Shown here one piece after another: positions 1 through 8,086 of a DNA stretch of 64,000 nt. The translations under genes were made by a program, and so were the position numbers. This DNA comes from Lactococcus paracarnosus (lineage in GTDB: Bacteria; Bacillota; Bacilli; Lactobacillales; Streptococcaceae): contig NZ_CP017195.1 of assembly GCF_006770285.1 (NCBI RefSeq), positions 62,001-126,000 of the forward strand, written 5' to 3'. Every line of letters starts with the position of its first letter. The first letter of the stretch is position 1. Below the pieces are notes generated by a model, which was given only the letters and a program-made list of their open reading frames with translations, was not told where the DNA came from and searched no databases.

Positions 1-2
1 TG

Positions 3-458
3 CATATTTTCTTTAAAGTACCGACTGAGACATTTACTAGACCGATTGTAAGCGAGTTGATGGACGGTGTGGAGATTAAAACACACTTTACACCTATTTA
101 CCCAAGTAAGCGAACTGATGGCGATTATCAGCCTTTTAATAGTGATGATACCCTAGCAAATGTTGCGGATTGTCCAAGCTGGTTACTTGATATGATCCAC
201 AAGCCACCTAAACGGCAAGTAGCATCTAAATTAGGTAAACGCACTTATAGTACTGAAATGTGGGAGCTGTTTAATAGTGGCGCAAGTGAGGGTAAACGTA
301 ACATCGATACTAACAAGGTCTTACATTATTGGCGCAAGATTGGTATAGAGCCTAGTGCTTGTATGGACTTATTACAGGCTTTCAATACTAAAACTAGTCC
401 GCCCTTAGATGACAAGGAGCTAACCGCAATATGGAAAAGTGTATTTAAGATGGTATAG
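3..458 (+). CDS. Prim-pol/primase C-terminal part (5' end outside window)
   Basis: The reading frame is open to the left edge of the window, so this is the C-terminal part of a longer protein; a TTG at 57 is internal. The first visible residues (HIFFKVP...) resemble the end of a bifunctional primase/polymerase domain. The segment EGKRNIDTNKVLHYW...LDDKELTAIWKSV resembles a PriCT-type primase C-terminal helical domain. Such proteins prime replication of satellite islands and some plasmids. It is followed closely by three small co-oriented genes. The assignment comes from recognised sequence pattern, not from a search. Confidence 0.6.
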   Translation, partial: HIFFKVPTETFTRPIVSELMDGVEIKTHFTPIYPSKRTDGDYQPFNSDDTLANVADCPSWLLDMIHKPPKRQVASKLGKRTYSTEMWELFNSGASEGKRNIDTNKVLHYWRKIGIEPSACMDLLQAFNTKTSPPLDDKELTAIWKSVFKMV

Positions 459-468
459 AAAGGATTTA

Positions 469-699
469 ATGACATCAAAACAATTAAGTGACCTCGTCGC
501 AGAGACACCTCAAGAGCTGATTAGAGCCAAGAAACCTAAGGTAGATGATTTTACACAGGTTGATGAGGACGGGGCTAAGACGGTCAATACAGACGATTTT
601 AAACAAGCATTAGCTGATTGGGCAGATAAAGAGCAAGAATTTATCAGAGACCCTCAATATATTAAAGAAAAAACGGGAACACTAAATGTATCAAAGTAA
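469..699 (+). CDS. Small hypothetical protein (76 aa) of the element
   Basis: The ATG at 469 is chosen because AGAAAGGA lies just upstream; a longer frame from 439 would overlap the primase gene and lacks a ribosome site. The product is hydrophilic and rich in K, D and E with no membrane segment. The next gene starts inside its 3' end. No family is recognised. Position directly behind a primase gene suggests a role in element replication or packaging control, which is only an inference. Confidence 0.6.
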   Translation: MTSKQLSDLVAETPQELIRAKKPKVDDFTQVDEDGAKTVNTDDFKQALADWADKEQEFIRDPQYIKEKTGTLNVSK

Positions 700-994
700 A
701 ATAGTTAAGATTGAAAATGCTCCTTTACTCAATAACGCTGAACGTGATGAAGTCCAAAAAGAAGTGTTATTAATCGCTGATAGGAATAGAGCGGAACAAT
801 TTCAAGAAGCCAAGGTATTACTGGATAAAATCAAAACTATTTCAGATAATTCACTTGAGTTGAAAGAAAAAACTAATGATATTCTTAAGCAGATTGGCGC
901 AAACAGTTACACCAAAGATATGGTTATAGGGTTTTTGAAACAAGTGTCAAACGTTCCTATGTTTAATATTGTAATGAAAGAGGGCAAAAAATAA
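686..994 (+). CDS. Small hypothetical protein (102 aa) of the element
   Basis: It overlaps the end of the previous gene by 14 nt and its stop shares one base with the next start, so the run is translationally linked. The sequence is helical and charged (ENAPLLNNAERDEVQKEV...), with a possible coiled coil around residues 25-70. No membrane segment or catalytic motif is visible and no family is recognised. Confidence 0.6.
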   Translation: MYQSKIVKIENAPLLNNAERDEVQKEVLLIADRNRAEQFQEAKVLLDKIKTISDNSLELKEKTNDILKQIGANSYTKDMVIGFLKQVSNVPMFNIVMKEGKK

Positions 995-1323
995 TGGCAG
1001 ATAATTGGATTGATGACACCTACAAACGTGCTGAGATTGAACGCAGGGAGCGAGAAGATGCTAACAGACAGCAGAGCAAAGAGTTCTTTGATGGTTTAAA
1101 GAATAAGGCTGAATCTGAACGTGCTGAGATGGAAGAACTCCAACGCAAAACAGCGCAGAAAATACATCACGACAACTCAGTTAAACGTGACAAAGAACTT
1201 AATGAAGCCAAGCAAAAAGCTATGCAACAAGTCCAGTCCGAATATGAAAGCAAGCACGGAGTCAACTCTGATAAGACAGACGGAATCAATCAAGCATGGA
1301 GCAACTTAGCAAAAGGTTTATAA
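994..1323 (+). CDS. Charged coiled-coil hypothetical protein (109 aa)
   Basis: The ATG overlaps the previous stop (TAATG). Most of the protein is highly charged, with E/K/R/Q-rich helix from about residue 10 to 85, suggesting an extended coiled coil. Small proteins like this occur at the end of replication modules in phage satellites, but no family is recognised. It ends the co-directional block; a gene-free stretch follows. Confidence 0.6.
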   Translation: MADNWIDDTYKRAEIERREREDANRQQSKEFFDGLKNKAESERAEMEELQRKTAQKIHHDNSVKRDKELNEAKQKAMQQVQSEYESKHGVNSDKTDGINQAWSNLAKGL

Positions 1324-2003
1324 ATAAAAATAAATAAAAAAATATCTTTTTAAAATTTATTTTTATAGTGTAAATATTTTATATTAATCTGAATAAGTTT
1401 GTTAAGTTCTAGGTGGGGGCATACCCACCCCTCCCCCCGTTTGCTCCGTCGTTCAGCAGTCATTGCACATATTTTCTCGCGCGAGATTTTAAAATGATAA
1501 GAGCTAGACTATTGGTAATAGTTTAGTCTTTTTGATCACAAGGATAAACCTTTTAACAGCAATGATTTATAGACTTTCGTAACTCGAATATGCTAATGCT
1601 GATCACTTACTTTAGCCCCCACCTTTACATCTAAAATTGTAATCACTTAAAGGAACGGGTAGGATAGGTGTTTCCAAATTTACGGAAATTCGGAAAAACT
1701 TTTTTTTGATATAGAATGGCTTAACAGAGCCGTATGTAGGCTTTAAAAATCCCCTTGTTGCGTACAAGAGGTGTATAAAAAGGCCTATTTTTCGCAACGT
1801 CATAGCATATAAGAGAATAATTTTAGAAATACTAGCAAGGTTTTAAAAGATATCTAGGGAAATTTTTGGGGGGTATATGTTTATCTTATTTATAATTTGA
1901 TTTTTATATTAATTAATAGCAACAAATTATAAAAAAATCGCTTACGAAATATTTTTAATTATGCTATACTGATTTTTGTTTGATAGAAAAGGAGGGCATT
2001 ATT
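1324..2003. other. Gene-free stretch with GC-rich hairpins
   Basis: No convincing gene is seen; a short minus-strand frame here has no ribosome site. A hairpin GGTGGG/CCCACC lies at 1412-1429 next to a C-tract. A block beginning CCCCCACCTT near 1615 and ending in an AAGGAACGGGT stretch near 1660 is echoed by a related block near 2540-2592. A likely promoter for the next gene has an extended -10, TGCTATACT, at 1962-1970. The stretch could hold a replication origin or packaging site of the element (inference). Confidence 0.4.
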
Positions 2004-2465
2004 TTGCCTACAAACAAAAAAGAAGGAATTATTTTTACAGTGATGATGTGCTCACTTATGGTTATTGGTATGAGTGCTTATAATTTATGGGTACATAACA
2101 GTTTAGACATTATTGAGTTAGCTATAGGTTTTATACCAGGTTTTATAGTTGCTTTTGTTTTAGATGTTTTTATAGTCGGAGTAGTTGCTAAAAAATTAGC
2201 GTTTAAATTACCAATAAATAAAAATAGTAAATTTCAATTGATTATTACAATATCAGCACTAATGGTTATTGGTATGGTCACATTCATGTCTGTTTTTGGT
2301 TTAATTATGAATGGTAATATTTCTGATATAACTTTTTCAGATTACTTACAGGCATGGAAAACTAACATTGTAATGGCTTTACCTTTACAGTTATTAATAG
2401 TGGGACCAGTTTCAAGACAAGTATTAAGTGTAATTCAAAGACAAAGTAATTTAACGCAAGTATAA
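2004..2465 (+). CDS. DUF2798-type small integral membrane protein
   Basis: The start is TTG at 2004, eight bases behind a strong GGAGG (1991-1995); an upstream in-frame TTG at 1980 lies before that ribosome site. The 153-residue product has four hydrophobic segments arranged as two similar halves, each with a VIGM motif (LMVIGMSAY and LMVIGMVTF), which fits the DUF2798 family of unknown function. It is monocistronic, with its own extended -10 promoter and a terminator, so it looks like cargo of the element. The substrate or role cannot be told. Confidence 0.65.
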   Translation: MPTNKKEGIIFTVMMCSLMVIGMSAYNLWVHNSLDIIELAIGFIPGFIVAFVLDVFIVGVVAKKLAFKLPINKNSKFQLIITISALMVIGMVTFMSVFGLIMNGNISDITFSDYLQAWKTNIVMALPLQLLIVGPVSRQVLSVIQRQSNLTQV

Positions 2466-2475
2466 CTAGTTTTCT

Positions 2476-2510
2476 AAAACATTATCTAATTTAAGGTAGT
2501 GTTTTTTTTA
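2476..2510 (+). terminator. Rho-independent terminator after the DUF2798 gene
   Basis: AACATTATC (2478-2486) can pair with GGTAGTGTT (2495-2503) through two G-U pairs, and a run of eight T follows. It begins 10 bases after the stop codon. Confidence 0.65.
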
Positions 2511-3098
2511 TGCACTATTTGTATGAAACTTTATAGATTGGCCCCCCACCTTAAAAGTTTTACCCTAAATATAATTTAATGGAACCGGTGGGAGGGGTCA
2601 ACTCCCCAAATGTATTACGCACACGTACTCCCCCCCTCCCCCTAGTCTTATATTGACTGAAACATCACAACAGCAATGATAGGGTCTTGTATGGTCAGTT
2701 TCGGTTTAATGCTATTCAGTAGGTTATACAACCTACAAAAGAACCACAGAAAACCTCAGATATTAATTAGCTTATAACGATTTGCTATAAGCCTCAGATT
2801 ACTGTATGTAGAGATTTTAGAGGTCTTAAAAAAGAGTATGTGATCTAAGGTCTAACCCGACGTTTTGTCGGTATAGGATAACTTGTCATTTAAGATATAT
2901 CGTATAAGCTATTTTAAGCACTGTTTTAGCGCTCTAATACAGTTCGCTTATAAAGTATCACAATATGACTTAAATCGTTGCTTAGTACTTAAAATTGCCT
3001 TATAAAAGTGTTTTAGTAGTAAAGGTATAGGCGTTAGTTAATACAACTAACAAATGGTATAATTAGGTATGTGAAATCAGTTAGAAAGGTATTAAAAT
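2511..3098. other. Gene-free stretch with hairpins and repeated GCTTATA motifs
   Basis: No gene is supported. C-rich and G-rich segments (CCCCCCACC near 2540 and GGTGGGAGGGG near 2585) can pair. A perfect hairpin GCTTATA/TATAAGC lies at 2770-2792. Related GCTTATA or GCCTTATA motifs recur in either orientation at 2903-2909, 2946-2952 and 2997-3004. A promoter for the next gene has an extended -10, TGGTATAAT, at 3055-3063. Clustered short repeats plus GC-rich hairpins suggest an origin or control region. Confidence 0.4.
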
Positions 3099-3551
3099 AT
3101 GTTTGAATTATTTGATATTAGCAAAGAGGAGCAAGACGTTATCTTAAAGCAAGCTAGGCGAGTGTTAAGTGGCTATAGACAGTTAAAAAAAGCTTATACG
3201 CTATCAATGCCACAAGCGCATACACAGCATTATAGCGGTGTGTCTACATCAAAAGTAGCACGTACAAGCAATGAAAGCCCTGAGCTGATGAGATACTTAG
3301 AATTAGGCGAAAAGGTTGAAAAGATAGAGCAGGCAGTTGAGAGGGTAGACAATAATGAATACTTGAAAAATAAATATATGAAATCAAATGAACTAAGTTC
3401 ATGGCGACTTGTTGAATTATCAGGTTACGGTAAAACGCAATACGGTATACGTTTAAAAGTTATTTTATTTGATTTTGCTGTAGCCTATGGGATTGTAGAC
3501 TTTTCTAAGTATGATTTTAAAGTTGAAACTGTTAGCGTATCACGCGCGTGA
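3099..3551 (+). CDS. ArpU-like phage/satellite transcriptional regulator
   Basis: The 150-residue protein starts behind AGAAAGG. Its central part (SPELMRYLELGEKVEKIEQAVERVDN) and C-terminal part, where SWRLVELSGYGKTQYGIRLKV looks like a helix-turn-helix, resemble ArpU/RinA-type late regulators of Gram-positive phages and islands. Such proteins bind DNA and switch on late or packaging genes (family knowledge). It is the last gene before the element's right end, a common position in phage satellites. Confidence in the broad class is moderate. Confidence 0.55.
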   Translation: MFELFDISKEEQDVILKQARRVLSGYRQLKKAYTLSMPQAHTQHYSGVSTSKVARTSNESPELMRYLELGEKVEKIEQAVERVDNNEYLKNKYMKSNELSSWRLVELSGYGKTQYGIRLKVILFDFAVAYGIVDFSKYDFKVETVSVSRA

Positions 3552-3861
3552 TATTCATAAAAATAGGCAGTGTATATGATTTAACTACGTTAATTTACTA
3601 CGTTTTCTATCAGCAATAATGCCTAAAATCCTTGGTATTATAGCGTTTGTGAGCAATCGTTTAACTACGTTCACGAAAGTATGCACACTGACAAATACTG
3701 ACATAAAAAAAGCCGTGTATCATAGACACACAGCACCTTGCCTGACAAAAAATGAGTTACGTTTTAACCATCCTTTTAACCATCCCTTGCTTGAGATCTA
3801 ATGAGGTCTGTTGAGGTATTAAAATTTAAGAATGCCTATATACCGCTTTTAGTGCTATCTG
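3552..3861. repeat. Element right-end region with direct repeats
   Basis: TTTAACTACGTT occurs at 3580-3591 and again exactly 80 bp later at 3660-3671, with a third partial copy (TTACTACGTTTT) near 3595. GTCTGTTGAGGT occurs at 3806-3817 and 3867-3878. Such short direct repeats near an element boundary fit arm-type integrase sites (inference). A short open frame at 3619-3801 has no ribosome site and is not called. Confidence 0.4.
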
Positions 3862-3891
3862 TTGCAGTCTGTTGAGGTGGTGTGCTATAAT
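3862..3891 (+). promoter_or_regulatory. plsX promoter directly abutting the start codon
   Basis: TTGCAG (3862-3867) and an extended -10, TGCTATAAT (TATAAT 3886-3891), are 18 bp apart. The hexamer ends only six bases before the ATG at 3898, so transcription would begin at or next to the A of the start codon. No Shine-Dalgarno lies between. Confidence 0.55.
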
Positions 3892-3897
3892 ATTAGA

Positions 3898-4899
3898 ATG
3901 AAAAAGAAATTAGCAATAGACGCAATGGGTGGGGATTTTGCACCAAAATCCGTTGTCGAAGGGTGTCTCCTGGCGCGAGCCGAATTTACAGATACTGAGT
4001 TTATTTTATTTGGAGACGAAACTAAAATTCGCCCACTGATAAGTGATATGACTAATATGACGATCGTTCATACGACGGAAAAGATTGACTCAGGTGAGTC
4101 GGATCCGGTAAAAGCCATTCGTAGTAAGAAAAAGGCAAGTCTGGTACTAGCTGCAACCGCAGTTAAAAACGGTGAAGCAGACGCCCTTATATCTGCTGGG
4201 AATACCGGCGCACTCCTGGCTAGTGGTATCTTTACTGTTGGCCGTATCAAACAAGTTGATCGCCCAGGTTTGATGTCAACGATGCCTACCTTGGATGGCA
4301 AGGGATTTGATATGCTAGATTTGGGTGCTAATGCTGAAAATACAGCACGTCATCTCCATAATTTTGCGGTTCTAGGTTCTTTTTATGCGGCTAATGTGAG
4401 AGGGATAAGCAAACCTACTGTTGGTCTCTTGAATAATGGGTCTGAAGCCAGCAAAGGTGCTCCCTTACAAAAAGAAGCCTATGAGTTGCTTGCAGCTGAT
4501 GAGACGATTAACTTTATTGGTAACGTTGAAGCACGCGAGCTAATGAACGGTGTCGCTGATGTTGTTGTCGTGGATGGTTTTACAGGTAATGCTGTCTTGA
4601 AATCGATCGAAGGGACTGCCTCAAGTTTGATGAAGCAGTTAAAAACAGCAATTACTGAGGGTGGTATCTTATCAAAAATTGGTGCGCTTTTGATGAAGAA
4701 ATCTCTCTATCGTTTAAAAGATTCTCTCGATTACGAAAAAGCTGGAGGTGCAGTCCTTTTTGGTCTAAAAGCACCGGTAATTAAGAGTCACGGTTCATCC
4801 AAAGCAGATGCAATCTTTGCAACACTTAAACAAACACATAAGATGTTAGAAACTGACGTTGTTGGCAAACTAGTACGCCATTATCAGGAGGAAAAATAA
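3898..4899 (+). CDS. plsX: Phosphate acyltransferase PlsX
   Basis: PlsX converts acyl-ACP and phosphate to acyl-phosphate, the first step of phosphatidic acid synthesis with PlsY. The N-terminus [20 protein letters not shown] and the stretches [10 protein letters not shown] and [10 protein letters not shown] are PlsX hallmarks. The ATG at 3898 gives 333 aa, the usual length; an upstream in-frame start at 3862 would add residues translated from promoter DNA. No ribosome site precedes 3898, so the mRNA may be leaderless. The stop overlaps the acpP start by one base (TAATG), so the two genes form an operon. The integrated element ends just upstream and may have replaced the original promoter region. 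Confidence 0.95.
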   Translation: MKKKLAIDAMGGDFAPKSVVEGCLLARAEFTDTEFILFGDETKIRPLISDMTNMTIVHTTEKIDSGESDPVKAIRSKKKASLVLAATAVKNGEADALISAGNTGALLASGIFTVGRIKQVDRPGLMSTMPTLDGKGFDMLDLGANAENTARHLHNFAVLGSFYAANVRGISKPTVGLLNNGSEASKGAPLQKEAYELLAADETINFIGNVEARELMNGVADVVVVDGFTGNAVLKSIEGTASSLMKQLKTAITEGGILSKIGALLMKKSLYRLKDSLDYEKAGGAVLFGLKAPVIKSHGSSKADAIFATLKQTHKMLETDVVGKLVRHYQEEK

Positions 4900-5147
4900 T
4901 GACTATCAGTAAAGAAGCACTTTTTGCTAAGATTAAAGAAAGTTTAGTTAAGACACTAAATCTTGATGCTGAGATGATAACACTTGAATCAAATGTGGTT
5001 GAAGATCTAAATGCGGACTCGATTAGCTTGATGGAATTTACATTAGCTTTGGAAGATGAGTTTGGGATAGAAATTTCTGATGAAGATGCTGAACATATCT
5101 TAACTTTAGGTCAAGTAGTTGATTACGTGTCTGAAAAAATTAACTAA
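4899..5147 (+). CDS. acpP: Acyl carrier protein
   Basis: This 82-residue acidic protein carries the phosphopantetheine attachment serine in the motif NADSISLMEF (usual form DSLD/DSLE), followed by the typical ALEDEFGIEISDEDA. ACP shuttles acyl intermediates in fatty acid synthesis and feeds PlsX. It is translationally coupled to plsX. The start lies behind AGGAGGAAAA. The DSIS form suggests the second ACP often encoded beside plsX rather than the one in the main fab cluster (inference). Confidence 0.93.
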   Translation: MTISKEALFAKIKESLVKTLNLDAEMITLESNVVEDLNADSISLMEFTLALEDEFGIEISDEDAEHILTLGQVVDYVSEKIN

Positions 5148-5160
5148 TTCAGGTCATAAA

Positions 5161-5201
5161 AAATACAGGTTTTGGTTGATATACCAAGACCTGTATTTTT
5201 A
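5161..5201. terminator. Bidirectional terminator after acpP
   Basis: AATACAGGT plus TTTGG pairs with CCAAG plus ACCTGTATT around a short AT loop, and T-runs flank it on both strands. It ends plsX-acpP and can also serve the minus-strand gene ending at 5260. Confidence 0.85.
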
Positions 5202-5259
5202 TGTCATGCATTTGAGTATAAACATTATTGACTAGAAGATAAAACATGTGAGAGACCAG

Positions 5260-6114
5260 TTACTTAAGACCACCTTGAAAATCGGTATCAATATCTTGTA
5301 CGTATGCCTTATAGTAATTGACTAAGCTACTTTTAAACTCCTGAAATTCATCCTCGGAGTAATCTTTCTGATCATCAATTTGTGCTTTGAAATGTGGTAA
5401 GTTCAGGTCAGTTCTAATCCGTTTTTCTAATTCGTCTCTTGTCATTTTTTCTCCGTTCTTATCGGTATTAAATTGCCATGTAACATGCCCATTAGATAAT
5501 GGTTGATGACGAGGCATGGTAATAGCTGGTCTGTGCGCAAAGGGGATGCTAGCATCATAAGTAAAGCGCGTTGCAGCATCAACTTCAGTTGCAGTCAAGG
5601 GTTGCTGATCTAGAAAATTCAGCAGAAAATCAATATTTTCCTGGGCAGGATCTATTTGTATGTCTGCAAGGCTATCTGATGTAATTGGTGACTTAATGGG
5701 CAGTTTTTTAACAAGATAATCATATTCACGTTTAGCCTGATCAAAGTTAATTTTTGCATCATCATAGTCTACTTGATAGGCCATCACAGTTTTAAGGATA
5801 GTCATTTTAAGTTGTTTACGTGCTTGCAAACGCTTTAATGTGGTGTCAAATTTTGACTTTAAGTGTTTAAGTGATGCATCTTCTAGATCTGGCTGGTCAT
5901 TAGTCGCTTGTTTGATTGACTGCACGCGATTAAAGTCTTGAATCTTGTTAGCATATACGATGGTTTGGCTGTCAAGTGATGTTTGGACTTTGCTAATGTC
6001 TGCTGTCAACCGCGTTAAATGAGTTGTTACAAGATCAAGTTTTTTCTTGCTATTTGCTAATGCTAGGCTAGACTGATCAAGTTGTTCTTTTTTCTGTAAA
6101 AGTTTATCAGCTAT
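5260..6114 (-). CDS. Hypothetical coiled-coil protein, possible ATA start
   Basis: The frame is open well upstream of the first TTG (6009), which has no ribosome site. An AAGGAG seven bases before an in-frame ATA (plus-strand 6112-6114) marks the likely start, giving 284 aa (IADKLLQKKEQLDQ...). The N-terminal 110 residues are strongly helical with heptad-like leucines, followed by a P/D-rich linker and an acidic C-terminus. No signal peptide or membrane segment is seen. It overlaps the end of the small gene upstream, so both follow rarA in one operon. The family is not recognised. Confidence 0.6.
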   Translation of the reverse strand: MADKLLQKKEQLDQSSLALANSKKKLDLVTTHLTRLTADISKVQTSLDSQTIVYANKIQDFNRVQSIKQATNDQPDLEDASLKHLKSKFDTTLKRLQARKQLKMTILKTVMAYQVDYDDAKINFDQAKREYDYLVKKLPIKSPITSDSLADIQIDPAQENIDFLLNFLDQQPLTATEVDAATRFTYDASIPFAHRPAITMPRHQPLSNGHVTWQFNTDKNGEKMTRDELEKRIRTDLNLPHFKAQIDDQKDYSEDEFQEFKSSLVNYYKAYVQDIDTDFQGGLK

Positions 6115-6337
6115 ATGAATTCTCCTTTTCCATCGTAAACGCTATGTCTTTGCAATTGGTTAAAGTACGTTGTCTCATTTCAAAAATATTAGTGTCAACA
6201 AAGTGTCGCTTTTCAATCAACTCACTGTCACTTTGGTGTAAACCTAACAAAAAATGGTGGAAGTCATAACTGCTGATAAAATCAGCTCTTTTTGCTTCGG
6301 TTGATTTCATCAAGTCGAAGCTGTAAGGCACGCTCAT
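6107..6337 (-). CDS. Small hypothetical protein (76 aa) downstream of rarA
   Basis: The ATG at 6337 sits five bases behind AGGA and overlaps the last 56 bases of rarA in another frame; ATG 6310 is an alternative without a ribosome site. The product is charged, with aromatic residues near the start (FISSYDFHHFLLGL) and no membrane segment. Its stop overlaps the next gene. The link to rarA suggests co-transcription. No family is recognised. Confidence 0.5.
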   Translation of the reverse strand: MSVPYSFDLMKSTEAKRADFISSYDFHHFLLGLHQSDSELIEKRHFVDTNIFEMRQRTLTNCKDIAFTMEKENSYS

Positions 6338-7538
6338 ATTTTCCTAGGCCATCAGACTGGAAATATTGTACTTTTTTAAGTGGATCAGGCAGATATTGTT
6401 GGTCCACCCAGTGACCAGGAAAGGCATGGGGATATTGATAATTTTCAGCGCGGCCTAATGCTTTTGCTCCTGTATAATGTCCGTCTTGTAGATGTGGCGG
6501 TATCTGTAGGACACCGTGTTTATGCAGGTCTCCTATGGCAGCATCAAGTGCTGTGTAGGCAGCGTTAGATTTTGGTGATAAGGCTAGATCAACAATGACA
6601 TTAGCTAGAGGAATCCGTGCTTCTGGAAAACCCAGTCGTTCGGCAGCTGTGACAGCTGTCACGGTATGCATGGCAGCATCAGGGTTAGCCAGACCAATAT
6701 CCTCATAGGCGATGACCATCAAACGTCGGGATAGGCTTTGTAAATCTCCACCTTCTATCAGTCTTGCAGCATAGTGTAAACTTGCGTTGACATCAGAACC
6801 ACGAATTGATTTTTGAAGCGCTGATAAGAGGTCATAGTGGGCATCACCATCTTTATCAAAAGTGGCGGCTGATTTTTGAAGTGAGTTTGCCATATCATCT
6901 AGGGTCACATGGTGTTCCTGACTGGATAAAACAGCTAGTTCTAATGAGTTTAAAGCCGCACGCACGTCTCCGTTTGTGGCTTGCGCTAAAAACTGTTTGG
7001 CATCCTCGTCAAGTGCCACTTCAAATTCAAATCCACGCTCATGATCCATGATAGCTCGGTCAATAGCAAGACTAATATCTTCAGGGGTCAGTGGTTTAAG
7101 CTCAAAGATTTGTACACGACTACGTATGGCAGGTACAACACTAAAATAAGGATTTTCAGTTGTTGCCCCGATCAAGATAATTTCACCATTTTCGAGTAAC
7201 GGTAGTAAAAAGTCTTGTTTAGGCTTGTCTAGTCGATGTATTTCATCTAATAGTAAGACCAGTTGACCAGAAAATTGAGCTTCGGCTGCAATTTCCTGTA
7301 ACTTAGTCTTTTTATCAGATGTTGCATTAAAGGTACGAAAGGCCATGTCTGCTGTGCCAGCAATCGCTGACGCAATAGATGTTTTGCCAATCCCTGGTGG
7401 ACCGTATAAAATCATCGAGCTGAGTAGCTCGGTCTCAACCATGCGTCGGATTATCATGCCGTCACCAACTAAATGGCGCTGGCCGATGATGTCATCGATT
7501 GATCGCGGCCGTAAACGTCGCGCCAAATTTGCTTTCAT
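6282..7538 (-). CDS. rarA: Replication-associated recombination protein A (RarA/MgsA)
   Basis: RarA is a AAA+ ATPase of the clamp-loader/RuvB class that acts at stalled replication forks. The start region LARRLRPRSIDDIIGQRHLVG, Walker A GPPGIGKTS (about residues 45-53), Walker B LLLDEIHR and sensor GATTENPYF are visible. The C-terminal tetramerisation part includes YEDIGLANPDA and the motif GYHYTGAKALGRA-like HYTGAKALGRAENYQYPH. At 418 aa it is full length. The ribosome site is AGGAGC before the ATG. It heads an operon with two small unknown genes. Confidence 0.95.
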   Translation of the reverse strand: MKANLARRLRPRSIDDIIGQRHLVGDGMIIRRMVETELLSSMILYGPPGIGKTSIASAIAGTADMAFRTFNATSDKKTKLQEIAAEAQFSGQLVLLLDEIHRLDKPKQDFLLPLLENGEIILIGATTENPYFSVVPAIRSRVQIFELKPLTPEDISLAIDRAIMDHERGFEFEVALDEDAKQFLAQATNGDVRAALNSLELAVLSSQEHHVTLDDMANSLQKSAATFDKDGDAHYDLLSALQKSIRGSDVNASLHYAARLIEGGDLQSLSRRLMVIAYEDIGLANPDAAMHTVTAVTAAERLGFPEARIPLANVIVDLALSPKSNAAYTALDAAIGDLHKHGVLQIPPHLQDGHYTGAKALGRAENYQYPHAFPGHWVDQQYLPDPLKKVQYFQSDGLGKYERALQLRLDEINRSKKS

Positions 7539-7555
7539 ATTTAAAGCTCCTAGTA

Positions 7556-7572
7556 AGTTATATGATATAACT
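7556..7572. promoter_or_regulatory. 17-bp palindrome at the rarA promoter
   Basis: AGTTATATGATATAACT is a perfect inverted repeat around one central base. On the minus strand it follows a possible -10 TATACT (plus 7573-7578) and so would lie at the transcription start, about 20 bp before the ATG. It may be an operator; no regulator is known from sequence alone. Confidence 0.35.
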
Positions 7573-7684
7573 AGTATAGCAGATTAAGCCATTAACTGCA
7601 GTTGTGTGTGATAATTTACCGCATTTTTTCGTTTAATTTAAAATGGGATATTGATCAAGAATATAGTTAGGGAATAAAACTGAC

Positions 7685-8086
7685 TTACTTTGAACTATCT
7701 GACTTTTTATGTCTTAATTGCTTGCCTATCATGATAAAAATGCAAGTAGTCAGGATAAGTTGGAGCCAAAAGCCATATAAATAAATCGAAAAGAATTGAG
7801 TTCCTAAATAAGACCAGTTGATGTAGCTGAGGAGGAATTGATAGTAAGCCCCCATCAATAAACCGAGCGCTAAAACGCGTGACTGACTTAACCAATTAAA
7901 GGCTACAATCACAAATAGTAACGCACATAAAATAAAAATGGCTGCGTTAGGCCTTGTTATCAGAAGGTCGAAAAAGGTGATCTTATCAAGTTGAAAGGTT
8001 TGGCTATTCGGCTTTAAAGTTGCAGGTAAAAAGAGTGATAAAAAGGATAGAAGTGATAAGCCAAATAGAAGCGTTTTTTTCGTCAT
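7685..8086 (-). CDS. Small membrane protein, four predicted TM segments
   Basis: The 133-residue product has hydrophobic segments at about residues 5-22, 42-65, 70-92 and 98-122 and a basic C-terminus (KQLRHKKSDSSK). The ATG follows AAGGAGAC. It is monocistronic between rarA and a DUF3013 gene on the other strand. No family is recognised; the topology suggests a small integral membrane protein of unknown role. Confidence 0.6.
   Translation of the reverse strand: MTKKTLLFGLSLLSFLSLFLPATLKPNSQTFQLDKITFFDLLITRPNAAIFILCALLFVIVAFNWLSQSRVLALGLLMGAYYQFLLSYINWSYLGTQFFSIYLYGFWLQLILTTCIFIMIGKQLRHKKSDSSK

Larger units (their letters stand above)
1..3880. mobile_element. Right part of an integrated satellite/phage-island-like element
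   Basis: A replication protein with a primase C-terminal domain, small hypothetical genes, a cargo-type membrane protein, an ArpU-like regulator and two gene-free stretches of about 0.6 kb rich in hairpins precede a normal plsX-acpP operon. This gene set is typical of phage-inducible chromosomal islands and related integrated elements (family knowledge). No integrase is visible, so the left end lies outside the window. The right end is inferred to be between 3806 and 3885, where a 12-bp direct repeat occurs twice just before plsX. The exact att site is not resolved. Confidence 0.6.

Noticed and set aside
1612..1803. Minus-strand frame of 63 codons in the element's gene-free stretch
   Set aside because: No ribosome site, low-complexity composition, and it overlaps the repeated C-rich block that looks structural.
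3710..3745. Possible minus-strand terminator around GTGT...ACAC in the element end
   Set aside because: The stem is only four bases without mismatches, and no minus-strand gene ends there.
3619..3801. Plus-strand frame of 60 codons before plsX
   Set aside because: No ribosome site; it runs through direct repeats of the element end.
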